Assembly: GCA_003955985.1 (NCBI GenBank)
Contig: CP033784.1
Location: 1,178,001-1,242,000 of the forward strand
Reading direction: 5' to 3'
DNA from: Corynebacterium jeikeium
GTDB taxonomy: Bacteria; Actinomycetota; Actinomycetes; Mycobacteriales; Mycobacteriaceae
Length of the DNA: 64,000 nt
The notes under the pieces are model-generated. The model ran no database searches, was not told the origin of the DNA, and was given only the letters and a program-made list of their open reading frames with translations. The position numbers were made by a program, and so were the translations under genes. Positions 31,091 to 41,286 of the stretch are shown here, piece by piece. Every line of letters begins with the position of its first letter. Position 1 is the first letter of the stretch.

Positions 31091-33250
31091 CTACGCTTCC
31101 GCTGAAACGTCCGCTTCTAGGTTTTGATTATCGGTGCTGACTTGCCGCGGCCACAGGCTTTTAGCTGCCACAACGAGAATTGCTGCCACTATGCTGCCCA
31201 AGACGATTGCAGTAAGCCATGCGACAGGGTTGTCGATTGCAAACAGCACAAAAATACCTCCGTGCGGAACACGTGTGGCCGCACCCAAAGCCATTGAGGT
31301 GCCACCGGTGACGGCACCGCCAATCACAATCGGCGGAATCACACGTAGCGGATCTGCGGCGGCGAAGGGAATTACTCCCTCTGAAATGAAGGCCGCACCG
31401 AGCACCCAGCCCGCTTTGCCGTTTTGACGCTCCGCCGAACTGAACAGCTTTGGTCGGAGCACAACTGCCAGAGATGTAGCCAATGGAGGTACCATGCCCG
31501 CCGCCATCACAGCGGCCATGACCTTCCATGATGCGGGATCTGCTGAGGCGATGTTTGCGACGGCAAAAAGATAAGCAGCCTTGTTGATCATTCCGCCCAT
31601 ATCCACGCACATCATTGCGCCGAGAAGACCACCGAACAGGAACGCCGCCGTCGTATCCAGTGATTGCAGCCACTGCTGCAGAGCCGTCATCAGCCAAGCC
31701 AGCGGCATCCCGAGCAGCAGGTACATGGTGAGCCCAACGGCCATAGCTCCGAGCATAGGAATCACGACAACCGGCATCAGCGGTCGCAGCCAGTCCGGGA
31801 CTTTCATCCTCAACAGTAGGGCTACAACTAGTCCCGCCAGGATGCCTGTCACCAGGCCCCCAAGGAAGCCGGCGCCAACCGTGACCGCGATGGCACCGCC
31901 AATAAAGCCTGGTGCAATGCCGGCTCTGCCAGCCATGCCAAAGGCGATATAAGCACTCATTACAGCCACAATGACCTGCATGCCGTGGTTGCCAATGGCA
32001 AAAAGCGCCGAGCCGAGATACAGCCACAGCCCACTACGATCAATTAGCACGGTGCCGAGATCTTTTGTCGGCACAGCAATCGGGGCATCGAGTCCGATAA
32101 TCTCCGGCAGCCGCAAATCCCTAGTCACGGCGTCAGCTACTACACCAACCTGATGACCGCCGACGAGGAATCCCAGCGCAATCAACAACCCCGATGCGGC
32201 CACGAACGGCACCATATAGCTGACACCGGTCATAATGGCATCACGAACCCAGTGTCCGAAGGCTTTGTCACCGCCTAAGGATGATTTATGTGCCCCCACC
32301 TTGGTAGTTGCTTGTACCCTCTCAGATGAAGGGTCCGCGCCGGTAGTACCGGTTTGCGGACCGGCCTCCTTGTCGTGGTCATCCTTAGGTTGCGGCGCCT
32401 TTCGGTCGTAGGCGCGAACCCGTGATTGTTCTGCTTTTGCCTTCGCTTGTTCAATAACCGCAGTAGGTTCATTGACTGCCTTACGAATTGGCACTTTGAC
32501 CTGTGGTTTATCGCTGAAGCGCTTAAGCCCCGTAACCCCAATATCGGCTGCGATTACTAGCACGTCGGCCCGGGCAATTGCCTCTGCGGGGGCTTCCTGG
32601 GTTCCTGCCGAGCCCTGCGTCTCTACAGTTAGTGTGACATCAGACATGCTTTCTGCCGCGCCAGTAAGCGCTTCGGCTGCCAAATAAGTGTGTGCGATGC
32701 CCGTGGGGCAGGCCGTGATGGCGACGATATTGGTCTTCGCCGGAGGTTTTTTCGCTTTCCGACGAGGCGCTTTGGTGACGTGCTCGCTAATGATCCGGGC
32801 AGTCTCTTCATCGCTTTCAGCACCGCGAAGAGCTGCGCGAAACCCCTTATCGCGAAGTGCTTTTGCGAGTGCGGCCAGAATATCGACGTGGACATCGCTG
32901 TTACTAGATGGGACACCAATGAAAAAGAGCAGGTCCGCCGGCCCATCTGGTGTGGTGAATTCTGTAGCGCTGGTTAAGCGGGCAAACATCAGGGTCGGCT
33001 TCGACCAGTCCTCATGGCGGCAGTGGGGGATGGCTATCCCTCCCGACAGACCTGTCGGGGCCTTCTCTTCGCGTTCGAGGGCTGCTGCGACGATGCCGTT
33101 GCTGTCGGTGGCGCGGCCGGTCTCTACAGCTTTAGCGATGAGATAGTTAAGGATCTTCTCCTTTTGCGGACCGATATCTAGGTCAAGGAACACTGTCGAC
33201 TCATCGGCTAGGTCTGATGCAATAGCGGAAAAATCTGCCGAAGAAGACAT
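31091..33250 (-). CDS. ptsF: PTS fructose-specific EIIABC
   Basis: This membrane permease phosphorylates fructose to fructose-1-phosphate during uptake. The domain order over 719 aa is: EIIA at residues 1-155 with the phospho-His motif GIAIPHCRHEDW; EIIB at about 175-275 with the phospho-Cys in ITACPTGIAHTYLAAEAL; a charged Lys/Asp/Pro linker; and EIIC at about 330-700 with roughly ten membrane segments. It is downstream of fruK, 35 bases on, and probably cotranscribed with sugR-fruK. Confidence 0.95.
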   Translation of the reverse strand: MSSSADFSAIASDLADESTVFLDLDIGPQKEKILNYLIAKAVETGRATDSNGIVAAALEREEKAPTGLSGGIAIPHCRHEDWSKPTLMFARLTSATEFTTPDGPADLLFFIGVPSSNSDVHVDILAALAKALRDKGFRAALRGAESDEETARIISEHVTKAPRRKAKKPPAKTNIVAITACPTGIAHTYLAAEALTGAAESMSDVTLTVETQGSAGTQEAPAEAIARADVLVIAADIGVTGLKRFSDKPQVKVPIRKAVNEPTAVIEQAKAKAEQSRVRAYDRKAPQPKDDHDKEAGPQTGTTGADPSSERVQATTKVGAHKSSLGGDKAFGHWVRDAIMTGVSYMVPFVAASGLLIALGFLVGGHQVGVVADAVTRDLRLPEIIGLDAPIAVPTKDLGTVLIDRSGLWLYLGSALFAIGNHGMQVIVAVMSAYIAFGMAGRAGIAPGFIGGAIAVTVGAGFLGGLVTGILAGLVVALLLRMKVPDWLRPLMPVVVIPMLGAMAVGLTMYLLLGMPLAWLMTALQQWLQSLDTTAAFLFGGLLGAMMCVDMGGMINKAAYLFAVANIASADPASWKVMAAVMAAGMVPPLATSLAVVLRPKLFSSAERQNGKAGWVLGAAFISEGVIPFAAADPLRVIPPIVIGGAVTGGTSMALGAATRVPHGGIFVLFAIDNPVAWLTAIVLGSIVAAILVVAAKSLWPRQVSTDNQNLEADVSAEA

Positions 33251-33285
33251 GGTTTTCTAATGCTCCTTATCTAGGCATCGAAAAG

Positions 33286-34257
33286 CTAAGTGTCGAGCTG
33301 CCATAACCGGCCGGCCTCGGGGTGAACCTGTTCTGGATAGGGGATGGTCGTACCGGGAAGACTGGTTGCCGCCGCCCCATAAGCTACGGCGGTGGTTAGT
33401 GCATCTTGGTAGCTATCACCGCGTTCGCGGGACATAACGTAGCCGGCCAAAGCACAGTCTCCAGCACCGACCGTCGACTGAGCGACTATCGAGGGGGAGG
33501 TAGCAGCGAAACAACCGCCTGACTTCACTGAAAGCACCGCCCCTGCTTCGCCGAGAGTGGCCAGGACTTCGGAAACGCCAAGCTCGTTCAGCGCACGAGC
33601 AGCCTGCGCTACGGGAAGATAGTTCCCTTCGGCTGCAGCGGCCTCAAGTTCTTCGCCGTCCTGATCAATGATTTGACCAAGTTCGTAGGCGTTCGGCTTC
33701 ATCAAAAAAGGTCGCACCTTTGGAAATGCGCGAACGACCTCAGTCAGTGGGCCGTCGCTCGTATCCATAGCAACACGAATATTCGGGTTGACCGAATACA
33801 CCGCCTCGGTGCATTGAACGTAAAAATCCCTGGGGACACCAGGGGGCAATGAACCTGCGAAAACTACCCACGTGGCGTGTTTAGCATGGTGGATAAGTTT
33901 CTCCAGGACACGCCTACGGTGCGCTTTCGTCAATGTCATGCCAGGGGAATTGAGCTTGGTGGTCGTCCCATCTGGCTCTGCGAGTGTGAGATTAACGCGG
34001 GCTTCGTTAGTCGTGTTGATGGCTTCATGGGGTATGCCAGAGACTTCCAACAGGCGCGTGAATTTTCCGGAGTCCGATGCCGGGTAGAGCGCGAGCGTCT
34101 TTTCTCCGGCGTAGTGCAACGCCTTGGACACATTAATTCCCTTGCCACCAGCCATGTCCTCAGCCATTGGTAGGCGGAACACGCCACCTCGCTTGAGCTC
34201 CGTATCGAGTCGAGCAAGTCGATCGATTGACGGATTTACAGTCAAGGTCAGGATCAT
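33286..34257 (-). CDS. fruK: 1-phosphofructokinase
   Basis: FruK phosphorylates fructose-1-phosphate to fructose-1,6-bisphosphate. The 323-aa PfkB-family protein starts MILTLTVNPSIDRL, has the N-terminal sugar signature GGKGINVSKAL and the C-terminal ATP/anion-hole motif STVGAGDCALAGY. Its ATG overlaps the stop of the DeoR-type regulator gene (ATGA), so the two are coupled. Context with ptsF supports the fructose-1-phosphate specificity over tagatose-type kinases. Confidence 0.94.
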   Translation of the reverse strand: MILTLTVNPSIDRLARLDTELKRGGVFRLPMAEDMAGGKGINVSKALHYAGEKTLALYPASDSGKFTRLLEVSGIPHEAINTTNEARVNLTLAEPDGTTTKLNSPGMTLTKAHRRRVLEKLIHHAKHATWVVFAGSLPPGVPRDFYVQCTEAVYSVNPNIRVAMDTSDGPLTEVVRAFPKVRPFLMKPNAYELGQIIDQDGEELEAAAAEGNYLPVAQAARALNELGVSEVLATLGEAGAVLSVKSGGCFAATSPSIVAQSTVGAGDCALAGYVMSRERGDSYQDALTTAVAYGAAATSLPGTTIPYPEQVHPEAGRLWQLDT

Positions 34258-35033
34258 GAAGCAACCACAACCTCGACACCTTGCTCCCTGAGATCGTTGA
34301 CGAACTGTTCCGGGGCAGAGGAATCTGTAATCACGACGTCGATATCTTCCAATGCTGCAAAGCTGACGAGAAAGTCGCGGCCAAGTTTCGTCGAGTCCGC
34401 CATAACGATGACCTTGCGCGCATTCGTAATCATCGCGCGCTTTACCGCCGCTTCCTGCGGATCAGCAGTAGAAAGACCGTGGTCAATTGTCAAGGCATTA
34501 GAACCAATGAAAGCGACATCGGCACGCATAACCGCGAGAGTGCGGAGTGCCGTATCGCCAGCAACCGCCTGAGTAATGACGCGAACTTGGCCGCCAAGGA
34601 GTTGAAGCTCAATGCGGTTCGATCCTGCGAGTGTGATGGCGTTGGGAAGAGAGTTTGTGACAACCGACCAACGGCGGTTATCAGGGGAGTGGACCATCAG
34701 CTCTGCAAGAGCCTCGGTGGTAGTTCCAGCATCGAGAAAAATTCCACCACCAGAGTCAGGCAGAAAATCCGCAGCACAGCGGGCAATAGAGAGCTTCGCG
34801 TCCTTTTGCGCGTTCTTTCGAGCGGCAACTGAAAACTCAACAGTCTGAAAAGAACGAGTAGCCACAGCGCCACCGTGTACGCGGTGAACTGCGCCCTCTG
34901 CATCCAACTGAGCTAGGTCACGGCGAATCGTCTCTGCTGTGACATCGAAAGCTTCCGCAAGATCAGCGACCGTCACGCGCCCTTCGACTGCTGTCAAAGA
35001 CGCAATCTTCCGGCGGCGTTCCTCTGCGTACAT
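34254..35033 (-). CDS. sugR: DeoR-family sugar regulator, SugR/FruR-like
   Basis: DeoR-type repressors bind sugar phosphates and control PTS genes. The 259-aa protein has an N-terminal winged helix (AEERRRKIASLTAVEGRV, DVTAETIRRDLAQLD) and a C-terminal effector domain with FLDAGTTTEAL. ATG 35033 follows AAGGAG. Position beside lexA equals that of C. glutamicum sugR, and the sequence as I recall it is similar; coupling to fruK would also suit FruR. I favour SugR-like and treat the exact effector as open. Confidence 0.82.
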   Translation of the reverse strand: MYAEERRRKIASLTAVEGRVTVADLAEAFDVTAETIRRDLAQLDAEGAVHRVHGGAVATRSFQTVEFSVAARKNAQKDAKLSIARCAADFLPDSGGGIFLDAGTTTEALAELMVHSPDNRRWSVVTNSLPNAITLAGSNRIELQLLGGQVRVITQAVAGDTALRTLAVMRADVAFIGSNALTIDHGLSTADPQEAAVKRAMITNARKVIVMADSTKLGRDFLVSFAALEDIDVVITDSSAPEQFVNDLREQGVEVVVAS

Positions 35034-35126
35034 TCCCCGCTCCTTAGCTGTTAAGAAATTTCAGCTTTACTATCTGTTCCCAGTATGCCCGTTTATGTCT
35101 GTTTCGGGCAACGAAAATGTGGGAAA

Positions 35127-35828
35127 TTAGAGGCTGCGTAGGACGCTGACAATCTTGCCGAGGATTTTGGCGTGCTCCGCGGGGAGTGGGTCAAAGGCGC
35201 GATTATGGGGCATGAGCCACTTGCCAGCAGCGTCTTCGTGCCATTCCTTGACTGTTGCTTCATCTTCAAACAGGGCTGCAACGAAATCTCCCTGTTCGAC
35301 CACGTCTTGGGAACGGACTACCACCCAGTCTCCGTCGAGAATGCCCGCGTCAACCATGGAATCACCCACGACCTTGAGTAGGTATAGCTGACCAGAGCCC
35401 GTAATCTCCATCGGAAGTGCCATGTGACTTTCCACATGCTGCTCCGCCAAAATAGGGTTGCCAGCCGCAATCTGTCCAACGATAGGAACGAAGATTGGCT
35501 CTGGCATGTCCTCTGGCATCTCGGGAGTTTGGGTGGTGCCAGTAGCCTTTGGCCCAGGCTTTACCGGAGTGAAAGTGCCAGCGGAGGACTTCGAATCCCT
35601 TACGTTTACCGCGCGGGGTTTGTGTGGGTCGCGGCGGAGAAAGCCCTTCTTCTCCAACTCCTTGAGTTGGTATGCCACCGACGAGGTGGAATTCAAGCCC
35701 ACAGCATCCCCAATTTCTCGAATGCTCGGTGGGTATCCGCGAAGTACGACGGCATCCGAAATGACGTCAAGAATCCGACGCTGCCGATCGGTGAGTGTTT
35801 TAGGGTTAGCTTTCTTCTTTTGAGCCAT
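35127..35828 (-). CDS. lexA: SOS repressor LexA
   Basis: LexA represses DNA-damage genes and self-cleaves with RecA filaments. The N-terminal winged helix ([20 protein letters not shown]) is followed by an Ala-Gly cleavage site in [14 protein letters not shown], the catalytic Ser in GDSMVDAGI, and the Lys in EATVKEW. ATG 35828 gives 233 aa, with AAGGGA six bases upstream; an in-frame start at 35864 would fall near the operator. It is divergent from divS and shares an SOS-box-rich gap. Confidence 0.96.
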   Translation of the reverse strand: MAQKKKANPKTLTDRQRRILDVISDAVVLRGYPPSIREIGDAVGLNSTSSVAYQLKELEKKGFLRRDPHKPRAVNVRDSKSSAGTFTPVKPGPKATGTTQTPEMPEDMPEPIFVPIVGQIAAGNPILAEQHVESHMALPMEITGSGQLYLLKVVGDSMVDAGILDGDWVVVRSQDVVEQGDFVAALFEDEATVKEWHEDAAGKWLMPHNRAFDPLPAEHAKILGKIVSVLRSL

Positions 35829-35865
35829 GGAACATCCCTTCTCAAACTCTTTCGAATGAATCATA

Positions 35866-35881
35866 ACTCAAAACTGTTCGA
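35866..35881. promoter_or_regulatory. candidate LexA box before lexA
   Basis: Read on the minus strand, TCGAACAGTTTTGAGT matches 10 of 14 fixed positions of the corynebacterial TCGAACA-NN-TGTTCGA motif. It lies about 40 bases upstream of the lexA ATG. Autoregulation is expected. Confidence 0.5.
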
Positions 35882-36039
35882 ATCGTCGAGCATCGAACAC
35901 TGTGCGCCCTTGAATTCTTTAGAAAACGTGTACATTATCCGTGCTCGGAGGCGGTGATGATGTCGAAAATCGAAAATAAATCCGGATAGCAGTAGACAAT
36001 ATTCGAACATGGTGTTATAAATCGAACATGACAAGTTAC

Positions 36040-36055
36040 TCGAACAGTCGTTTGA
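36040..36055. promoter_or_regulatory. LexA box before divS
   Basis: TCGAACAGTCGTTTGA matches 12 of 14 fixed positions of the corynebacterial SOS box. It lies 132 bases upstream of the divS ATG, in keeping with SOS induction of divS. Confidence 0.75.
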
Positions 36056-36187
36056 TGAAAGGGTCTAGACGGATTCTCCGCATCCGCCCTTGGACATAGT
36101 CTCCACAGCGTCGGGAAACGGTCGTACAACTCTTATTCTCTCCAGGCCGGCAACGGTGGGAGAGTCAACGTTGGAAAGGGAGAAAAC

Positions 36188-36649
36188 ATGATGTCTACGG
36201 TTTCAACCGCACTTGGTGTTAGCAGCACATCTGATATTGACTTTTCTCAAGTTTCCGAGCTCCCTGCTCGGACGACACGGAAAGCCCCGTTGGTGTGGGG
36301 TGAACGTAGTGCGTCTTGCACACAGCACATCGTTCGGCCCGGTCAGCGTGCACGTATTGCACAGCGCAATCGAAATGGGGCTTCATCGGCGCGAATGCGG
36401 AGGGACAGGTCGCGGCCCAGTCATGTCTCGGTCAACTACGGGCGTCCGTCTCTATCCGTTAGCAGGGCGCAGCAGTCCAATCGTAGTGATGTATCCGCAG
36501 GCACTAACCTGACTCGCCTGATGGCGGTATGGGCTCTAGGGCTTGGTGCTTTCTTCGGAGTTTTCGGCAGCATGGTCTTTGAACAGGGACAAAGTGAGGC
36601 GGTCGAAAGCACCTTTACGTCTACGTACGCTTCCTACTCCGCGCAATAA
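36188..36649 (+). CDS. divS: SOS-induced cell division suppressor DivS
   Basis: DivS delays cell division during DNA damage in corynebacteria; it is unrelated in sequence to SulA. The 153-aa protein has a basic Ser/Arg-rich N-terminal part and one membrane segment near residues 112-130 ([20 protein letters not shown]), with a short extracytoplasmic tail. Assignment rests on position, divergent from lexA and before nrdR as in C. glutamicum, on the SOS box, and on the single membrane anchor. ATG 36188 follows AAAGGGAG. Confidence 0.85.
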   Translation: MMSTVSTALGVSSTSDIDFSQVSELPARTTRKAPLVWGERSASCTQHIVRPGQRARIAQRNRNGASSARMRRDRSRPSHVSVNYGRPSLSVSRAQQSNRSDVSAGTNLTRLMAVWALGLGAFFGVFGSMVFEQGQSEAVESTFTSTYASYSAQ

Positions 36650-36693
36650 TCATTCCAGTTTCCGGTGTTGGGGTGGGACGTAGACTGGAGACC

Positions 36694-37176
36694 GTGTATT
36701 GCCAGTTTTGTCATCATGATCAGACACGAGTCTTGGACTCACGGTTGATAGATAACGGTATGGGGATTCGTCGCCGAAGGGAATGCCTGAATTGCGGCAA
36801 ACGTTTTTCTACGATTGAACGCTCGCAGCTGATGGTCGTTAAACGGGATGGAATCCCTGAGGAATTCAACCGCGAAAAGGTTATCCAGGGTGTTCGACGT
36901 GCGTGCCAGGGGCGCGAAGTATCAGAGTCTCAGCTGAAGAAACTTGCACAAAAAGTGGAGGAGAGCCTCCGCGAGAAAGGCACGCCCCGGGTGGACTCAA
37001 ACGATATCGGCCTTGCCATCCTTGAGCCGCTCAAAGAACTGGACGAAGTTGGCTATCTCCGCTTCGCTTCGGTGTACAAGTCCTTTTCCTCCGCGGACGA
37101 TTTCGCGCAAGAGATTGCCAGCATGCGCAAGGGGAAAGGACCGCAGGCTAATGGCAACGAGGTTAAAAAGAACTAA
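36694..37176 (+). CDS. nrdR: transcriptional repressor NrdR
   Basis: NrdR represses ribonucleotide reductase genes in response to ATP/dATP. It has an N-terminal zinc ribbon (YCQFCHH, then CLNCGKRF) and an ATP-cone ([20 protein letters not shown]). GTG 36694 places the zinc ribbon at the N-terminus as in relatives and gives 160 aa; an upstream start at 36673 would add seven unlike residues. The stop overlaps the stop of the convergent hrpA gene. Confidence 0.95.
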   Translation: MYCQFCHHDQTRVLDSRLIDNGMGIRRRRECLNCGKRFSTIERSQLMVVKRDGIPEEFNREKVIQGVRRACQGREVSESQLKKLAQKVEESLREKGTPRVDSNDIGLAILEPLKELDEVGYLRFASVYKSFSSADDFAQEIASMRKGKGPQANGNEVKKN

Positions 37177-40100
37177 CGCAGTTTATCCACACGTTTCTTT
37201 ATTCGAGTCAGGGATACGCTCTGGGCGGTACCCAGCCGTTGTGCGAAAAGGCTGACGCGCAGCTCTTGAATGAGCCACTGAATATCCCGTACCTCCGCGG
37301 AATTCGAACGTGCCTTAGGCAGCTGCTGAAGCTTTGCCGCCAAGTATTCGCGGGCCTCAGTCACCTCATCTTCACGTTCGGCATCACGGTCCGGGTCACG
37401 GTTCATTTCCTCAAGCCGAATCTCCATCGCTTGGAGATAACGTGGCAAATGTCGTAGGTGCTGCCAACCGTGCCTTGCCACAGCGCCCTTAGGGAACATG
37501 AACTCCAGCTGGCGACGCATATCGTCAATAGCATCGCCTTCCCACTTGTTTAGCTGATTTACCACCGAGACATAACGAGGCATTGCCTGGGCAACGCCGA
37601 CGACCAATTGGCGCACCTCTGAGGCGACTCCAGAACGAACGTGTTCGAGTAGTTTGTCGAATTCCTTCGGATCGCGGACCGGGCCGCCGGCAGCCATCAT
37701 ACGGTCGCGAATCACTGCGACACGGCAGTCCTCGACAAGCCCATCGGCGCCCCCATGTGGCCATGCGTCCACGCCAACACGTTGCTGGAGTGGAAGCCCC
37801 TTAGTCATTTGTGCACCATTTACTGGGCAATCCCGCAATAGCATTGTCAAGTTTGTGGTCGCCAACGTCGCCTCAGCCTGAGCCTTAGTTGGTTTGACCT
37901 CAATGGCCACGCCATCCTTGGTGGTCACCAGCGTCGGATACATCGTGACGGACTGACCGTCGACATTACTTTTGACCGTTAATGAGACGGCGCCCAAGTT
38001 CTCTGAAGTCCACTTTTTCACAGCTTCGCGTGCTGCAGACTTCGAACGTTTCGACACAGCAGTTGAGACCGTCGAGGCATGCTTGTCTCGAAGCGCAGCA
38101 AGATCTCGGCTCTGATCGACGATCTTTCCATGGCGGTCGACCACTGCGTAGTTAAAGCGCAAGTGTGCTGGCAGCTTCGAAGGGGCAAAGTCTGCACCAT
38201 TGATGCCCGAGCCTCCGAGTCGTCGTAAAGCATCGGCAAAAACATCGACGAAGCGGCCTGAGTACGGAGTCATCGTCTCCAGCGCGCGGCGTGCGAAATC
38301 CGGGGCGGGGACAACGGACTTCCGCAGTGCCTTCGGCAGAGTGCGAATGTAGGCTTCCGCGAGCTCAGCGCGAAGACCTGGTACCTGCCAGTCGAAGCCA
38401 TCTTCACGCAGACCTGCAAGAAGAGGCACGGGGACACGGAGAGTCACACCGTCATCAGGGGCGCCCGGTTCGAATTTATAGGACAGAGAGAAATCGACCG
38501 AGCCCTGCTGCCACATTTCGGGGAAGGCGTTGTCGTCGATGTCGCCGGCTTCGGGGTTGAGCAGCTTATTGGGATCAAAGTCCAGTAGATTTGGCTGCTT
38601 GGGCTTAGTTTTCTTCCACCAGCGGTCAAAATTGGTGGCCGTGGTGATAGAGGCGGGCAGCTTGGAGTCGTAGAACGCGTAGAGCACGTCGTCATCGACG
38701 ACAATGCCGCGGGAACGCTGCTTTTCCTCGATCTTCTCGGCTTCGGCAAGTTTGTCTTGATTGTTCTTAAAGAACTCGTGATGTGTGTTCCATTCGCCGT
38801 CGACAAGCGCAGAGCGAATGAAGATCGAGCGGGCGGCGTCGGCATTGACTCGGTGATAAGGCATCAAACGGTCAACCACCACGGGCACGCCGTAGAGCGT
38901 CGACTTCTGGTAAGCCATCGCTGCACCGCGCTTAGTAGACCAGTGAGGCTTTGAGTACTGGTGCTTGAGCAGATGAGGGGCTACCTTCTCTAGCCACTGC
39001 GGCTGAATCGTGCCGACGTTGCGCGCAAAAGTGCGCGAGGTCTCGACGATTTCCGCAGCCATCACCCAGCGAGGCGGCTTCTTTGCCAACGCGGACGAGG
39101 GGTGAATGAGGAACTTAGTGTTGCGGGTGCCAGTAAATTCCTTGCCCTCGCCCTCGCGCGTACCAATCATCGATAACAGACCCGGTAACAGTGACTTTGC
39201 CACCTCGTCGGGATTGTCGACACCGTTGGTTGAGCTGCGGGCCGAAAGATGCCAGCCCAGCTCGGCCGTTGCCTGGTGGAGCTGACGCACCAAGTCCTGC
39301 CACTCGCGAACGCGCAGATAGTGGAGGTACTCGCGCTTGCACATCTTGCGGAATTGGTTACCGCTAAGCTCGCGACGCTTTTCCTCCAGGTACTCCCAGA
39401 GCTTCAGTAGGGAGTTGAAGTCGCTGGTGGTGTCCTTAAAACGGGCATGTAGCTGATCTGCCTGAGCTTGGAACTCCAGTGGACGTTCGCGAACATCCTG
39501 CAGAGACAAAGCGGCGACAATGACGGTTACCGCCCCAAGAGTGGTGTTCTCGTACCCTTCGACCAGCATGCGGGCAAGACGCGGGTCGACTGGGATACGG
39601 GCAATTTGTCGGCCGATGTCCGTCAGCTCGGGGGCATCAGACCCCGACGTGGTGGTAATAGCCTGAAGCTCTGTGAGCAGGTTAATGCCATCGCGGATTG
39701 CTTTGTGCTCTGGTGGCTGGACAAAGGGGAAGTCCTCAATCGCGCCAAGCCGCAGTGAAATCATTTGCAGTACAACCGAAGCGAGATTGGTGCGCAGAAT
39801 CTCCGGATCCGTAAACTCGGGGCGCGAGAGAAAATCCTCTTCGCTGTAGAGACGAATCGCCACACCATCAGCTACACGGCCACAGCGTCCAGAGCGCTGA
39901 TTCGCAGATGCCTGGCTGATGTCCTCAACTGGCAGGCGCTGCACCTTCGTGCGGGTGGAGTAGCGGGAAATGCGTGCGGTACCAGTATCGACGACATACT
40001 CGATACCAGGGACCGTCAGCGACGTTTCCGCAATGTTGGTCGCCAGCACAATGCGACGCCCGGAATGCGGAGTGAAGATCAGATGCTGCTCTGCATTAGA

Positions 40101-41192
40101 TAGCCGACCGAATAGTGGAACGGCTTCTACACCTTTCCAGTGTTTGCCCTCGATGGCTTCGGCAGCTTCTCGGATCTCTCGCTCACCCGAAAAGAACACC
40201 AGGATATCGCCGCCGCCAAGCCGCATCAGCTCTTCACACGCAGCGATAACACCATCGATCTGCTCGATGGCGACTTCCTTTTCCTGCCCATTCTTCGCAA
40301 CAACGGTCCGCACCAGCGGGCGATAGCGGATTTCCACCGGGTAGGTGCGCCCTGACACCTCGATGATGGGCGCAGGGTGCTCGTCGTCAGGCGCGAAATG
40401 ACGAGCGAACCGTTCCGGATCAATCGTCGCGGAAGTGATAATGATTTTCAGATCTGGACGCTGCGGCAGAATATGCTTTAAATATCCCAGCAGGAAGTCG
40501 ATGTTGAGGCTGCGCTCGTGCGCCTCATCGATGATGATGGTGTCGTACTCGCGCAGCAGCCGGTCGCGGCCAATTTCGGCCAGCAGGATACCGTCGGTCA
40601 TCAGTTTGATGCAGGTATCCTTGCCCACGCGATCGTCAAAACGCACTGCATAGCCGACGTGCTGTCCAATCTTTTCGCCCAGCTCATGAGCGATGCGCTC
40701 CGCGACGGAACGCGCCGCAATACGACGTGGCTGAGTGTGACCAATCTTGCCCCGCACGCCGCGTCCCAGTTCGAGGCATATCTTCGGGATCTGCGTAGTC
40801 TTACCAGAGCCAGTCTCACCAGCAATAATGACGACCTGGTTGTTTTCAATTGCCTCTGCAATGTCGTCGCGGCGCGCGGACACCGGCAACTGGGCAGGGT
40901 AGGTGATGCGAGGAATCGCTTTACGACGATCTTCTAACCGCTCCAGCGCAAAGTCGAGGTCTGCAGAGATTGCAGACAGCGCCTTCGGCGCGGATGCTCG
41001 CTTTAGCCGGCGTCGGAAGGACTGAGCCTCCCGAATCGGCAATTGATCAGCGAGCTGGTAGAGCTCCTTTTTACGCGTGTCCTTAGCAGGTTTGCCAGAG
41101 CGCTGTGGCCTGGCGGAATTGCGGTGGCCGGAGTGGTGGTTTCCCGACTGGGCACGTGGAGCTGGTTTATCAGAACGGCTAGGAGTACTCAT
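37173..41192 (-). CDS. hrpA: ATP-dependent RNA helicase HrpA
   Basis: HrpA is a DEAH-box RNA helicase that acts on stalled ribosomes in E. coli. The 1339-aa protein has Walker [13 protein letters not shown] near residue 125, DEAHERSLN, the SAT motif ([11 protein letters not shown]) and the QRSGRCGR motif, then the long C-terminal HrpA extension (DUF3418-type). The first 50 residues are basic and low complexity. It converges on nrdR with overlapping stops. Length is close to the 1300 aa of E. coli HrpA. Confidence 0.95.
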   Translation of the reverse strand: MSTPSRSDKPAPRAQSGNHHSGHRNSARPQRSGKPAKDTRKKELYQLADQLPIREAQSFRRRLKRASAPKALSAISADLDFALERLEDRRKAIPRITYPAQLPVSARRDDIAEAIENNQVVIIAGETGSGKTTQIPKICLELGRGVRGKIGHTQPRRIAARSVAERIAHELGEKIGQHVGYAVRFDDRVGKDTCIKLMTDGILLAEIGRDRLLREYDTIIIDEAHERSLNIDFLLGYLKHILPQRPDLKIIITSATIDPERFARHFAPDDEHPAPIIEVSGRTYPVEIRYRPLVRTVVAKNGQEKEVAIEQIDGVIAACEELMRLGGGDILVFFSGEREIREAAEAIEGKHWKGVEAVPLFGRLSNAEQHLIFTPHSGRRIVLATNIAETSLTVPGIEYVVDTGTARISRYSTRTKVQRLPVEDISQASANQRSGRCGRVADGVAIRLYSEEDFLSRPEFTDPEILRTNLASVVLQMISLRLGAIEDFPFVQPPEHKAIRDGINLLTELQAITTTSGSDAPELTDIGRQIARIPVDPRLARMLVEGYENTTLGAVTVIVAALSLQDVRERPLEFQAQADQLHARFKDTTSDFNSLLKLWEYLEEKRRELSGNQFRKMCKREYLHYLRVREWQDLVRQLHQATAELGWHLSARSSTNGVDNPDEVAKSLLPGLLSMIGTREGEGKEFTGTRNTKFLIHPSSALAKKPPRWVMAAEIVETSRTFARNVGTIQPQWLEKVAPHLLKHQYSKPHWSTKRGAAMAYQKSTLYGVPVVVDRLMPYHRVNADAARSIFIRSALVDGEWNTHHEFFKNNQDKLAEAEKIEEKQRSRGIVVDDDVLYAFYDSKLPASITTATNFDRWWKKTKPKQPNLLDFDPNKLLNPEAGDIDDNAFPEMWQQGSVDFSLSYKFEPGAPDDGVTLRVPVPLLAGLREDGFDWQVPGLRAELAEAYIRTLPKALRKSVVPAPDFARRALETMTPYSGRFVDVFADALRRLGGSGINGADFAPSKLPAHLRFNYAVVDRHGKIVDQSRDLAALRDKHASTVSTAVSKRSKSAAREAVKKWTSENLGAVSLTVKSNVDGQSVTMYPTLVTTKDGVAIEVKPTKAQAEATLATTNLTMLLRDCPVNGAQMTKGLPLQQRVGVDAWPHGGADGLVEDCRVAVIRDRMMAAGGPVRDPKEFDKLLEHVRSGVASEVRQLVVGVAQAMPRYVSVVNQLNKWEGDAIDDMRRQLEFMFPKGAVARHGWQHLRHLPRYLQAMEIRLEEMNRDPDRDAEREDEVTEAREYLAAKLQQLPKARSNSAEVRDIQWLIQELRVSLFAQRLGTAQSVSLTRIKKRVDKLR

Positions 41193-41286
41193 GGTTGCCT
41201 ACTAGATTAGCCGCGTCTGGGGAGACAACCCACATCTGTGCTGATTAAGAGGTGCTCGAGATAGTCCGATGGCAGCAGGGAGCGTC

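Larger units (their letters stand above)
35829..36187. other. lexA-divS divergent control region
   Basis: This 359-base stretch has no gene. It holds several TCGAAC words. The best LexA boxes are at 35866-35881 near lexA and 36040-36055 near divS, with further half-sites at 36003 and 36022. AT-rich segments around 35920-35940 and 36010-36020 could hold promoters. Confidence 0.7.

Noticed and set aside
31161..32027. 288-codon minus-strand frame inside ptsF
   Set aside because: Same strand, other frame; Ser/Arg/Trp/Cys-rich translation without membrane helices, whereas the ptsF frame is a coherent EIIC.
37183..37191. Perfect DnaA box TTATCCACA
   Set aside because: It lies in the last codons of hrpA with no second box or promoter; chance occurrence is likely.
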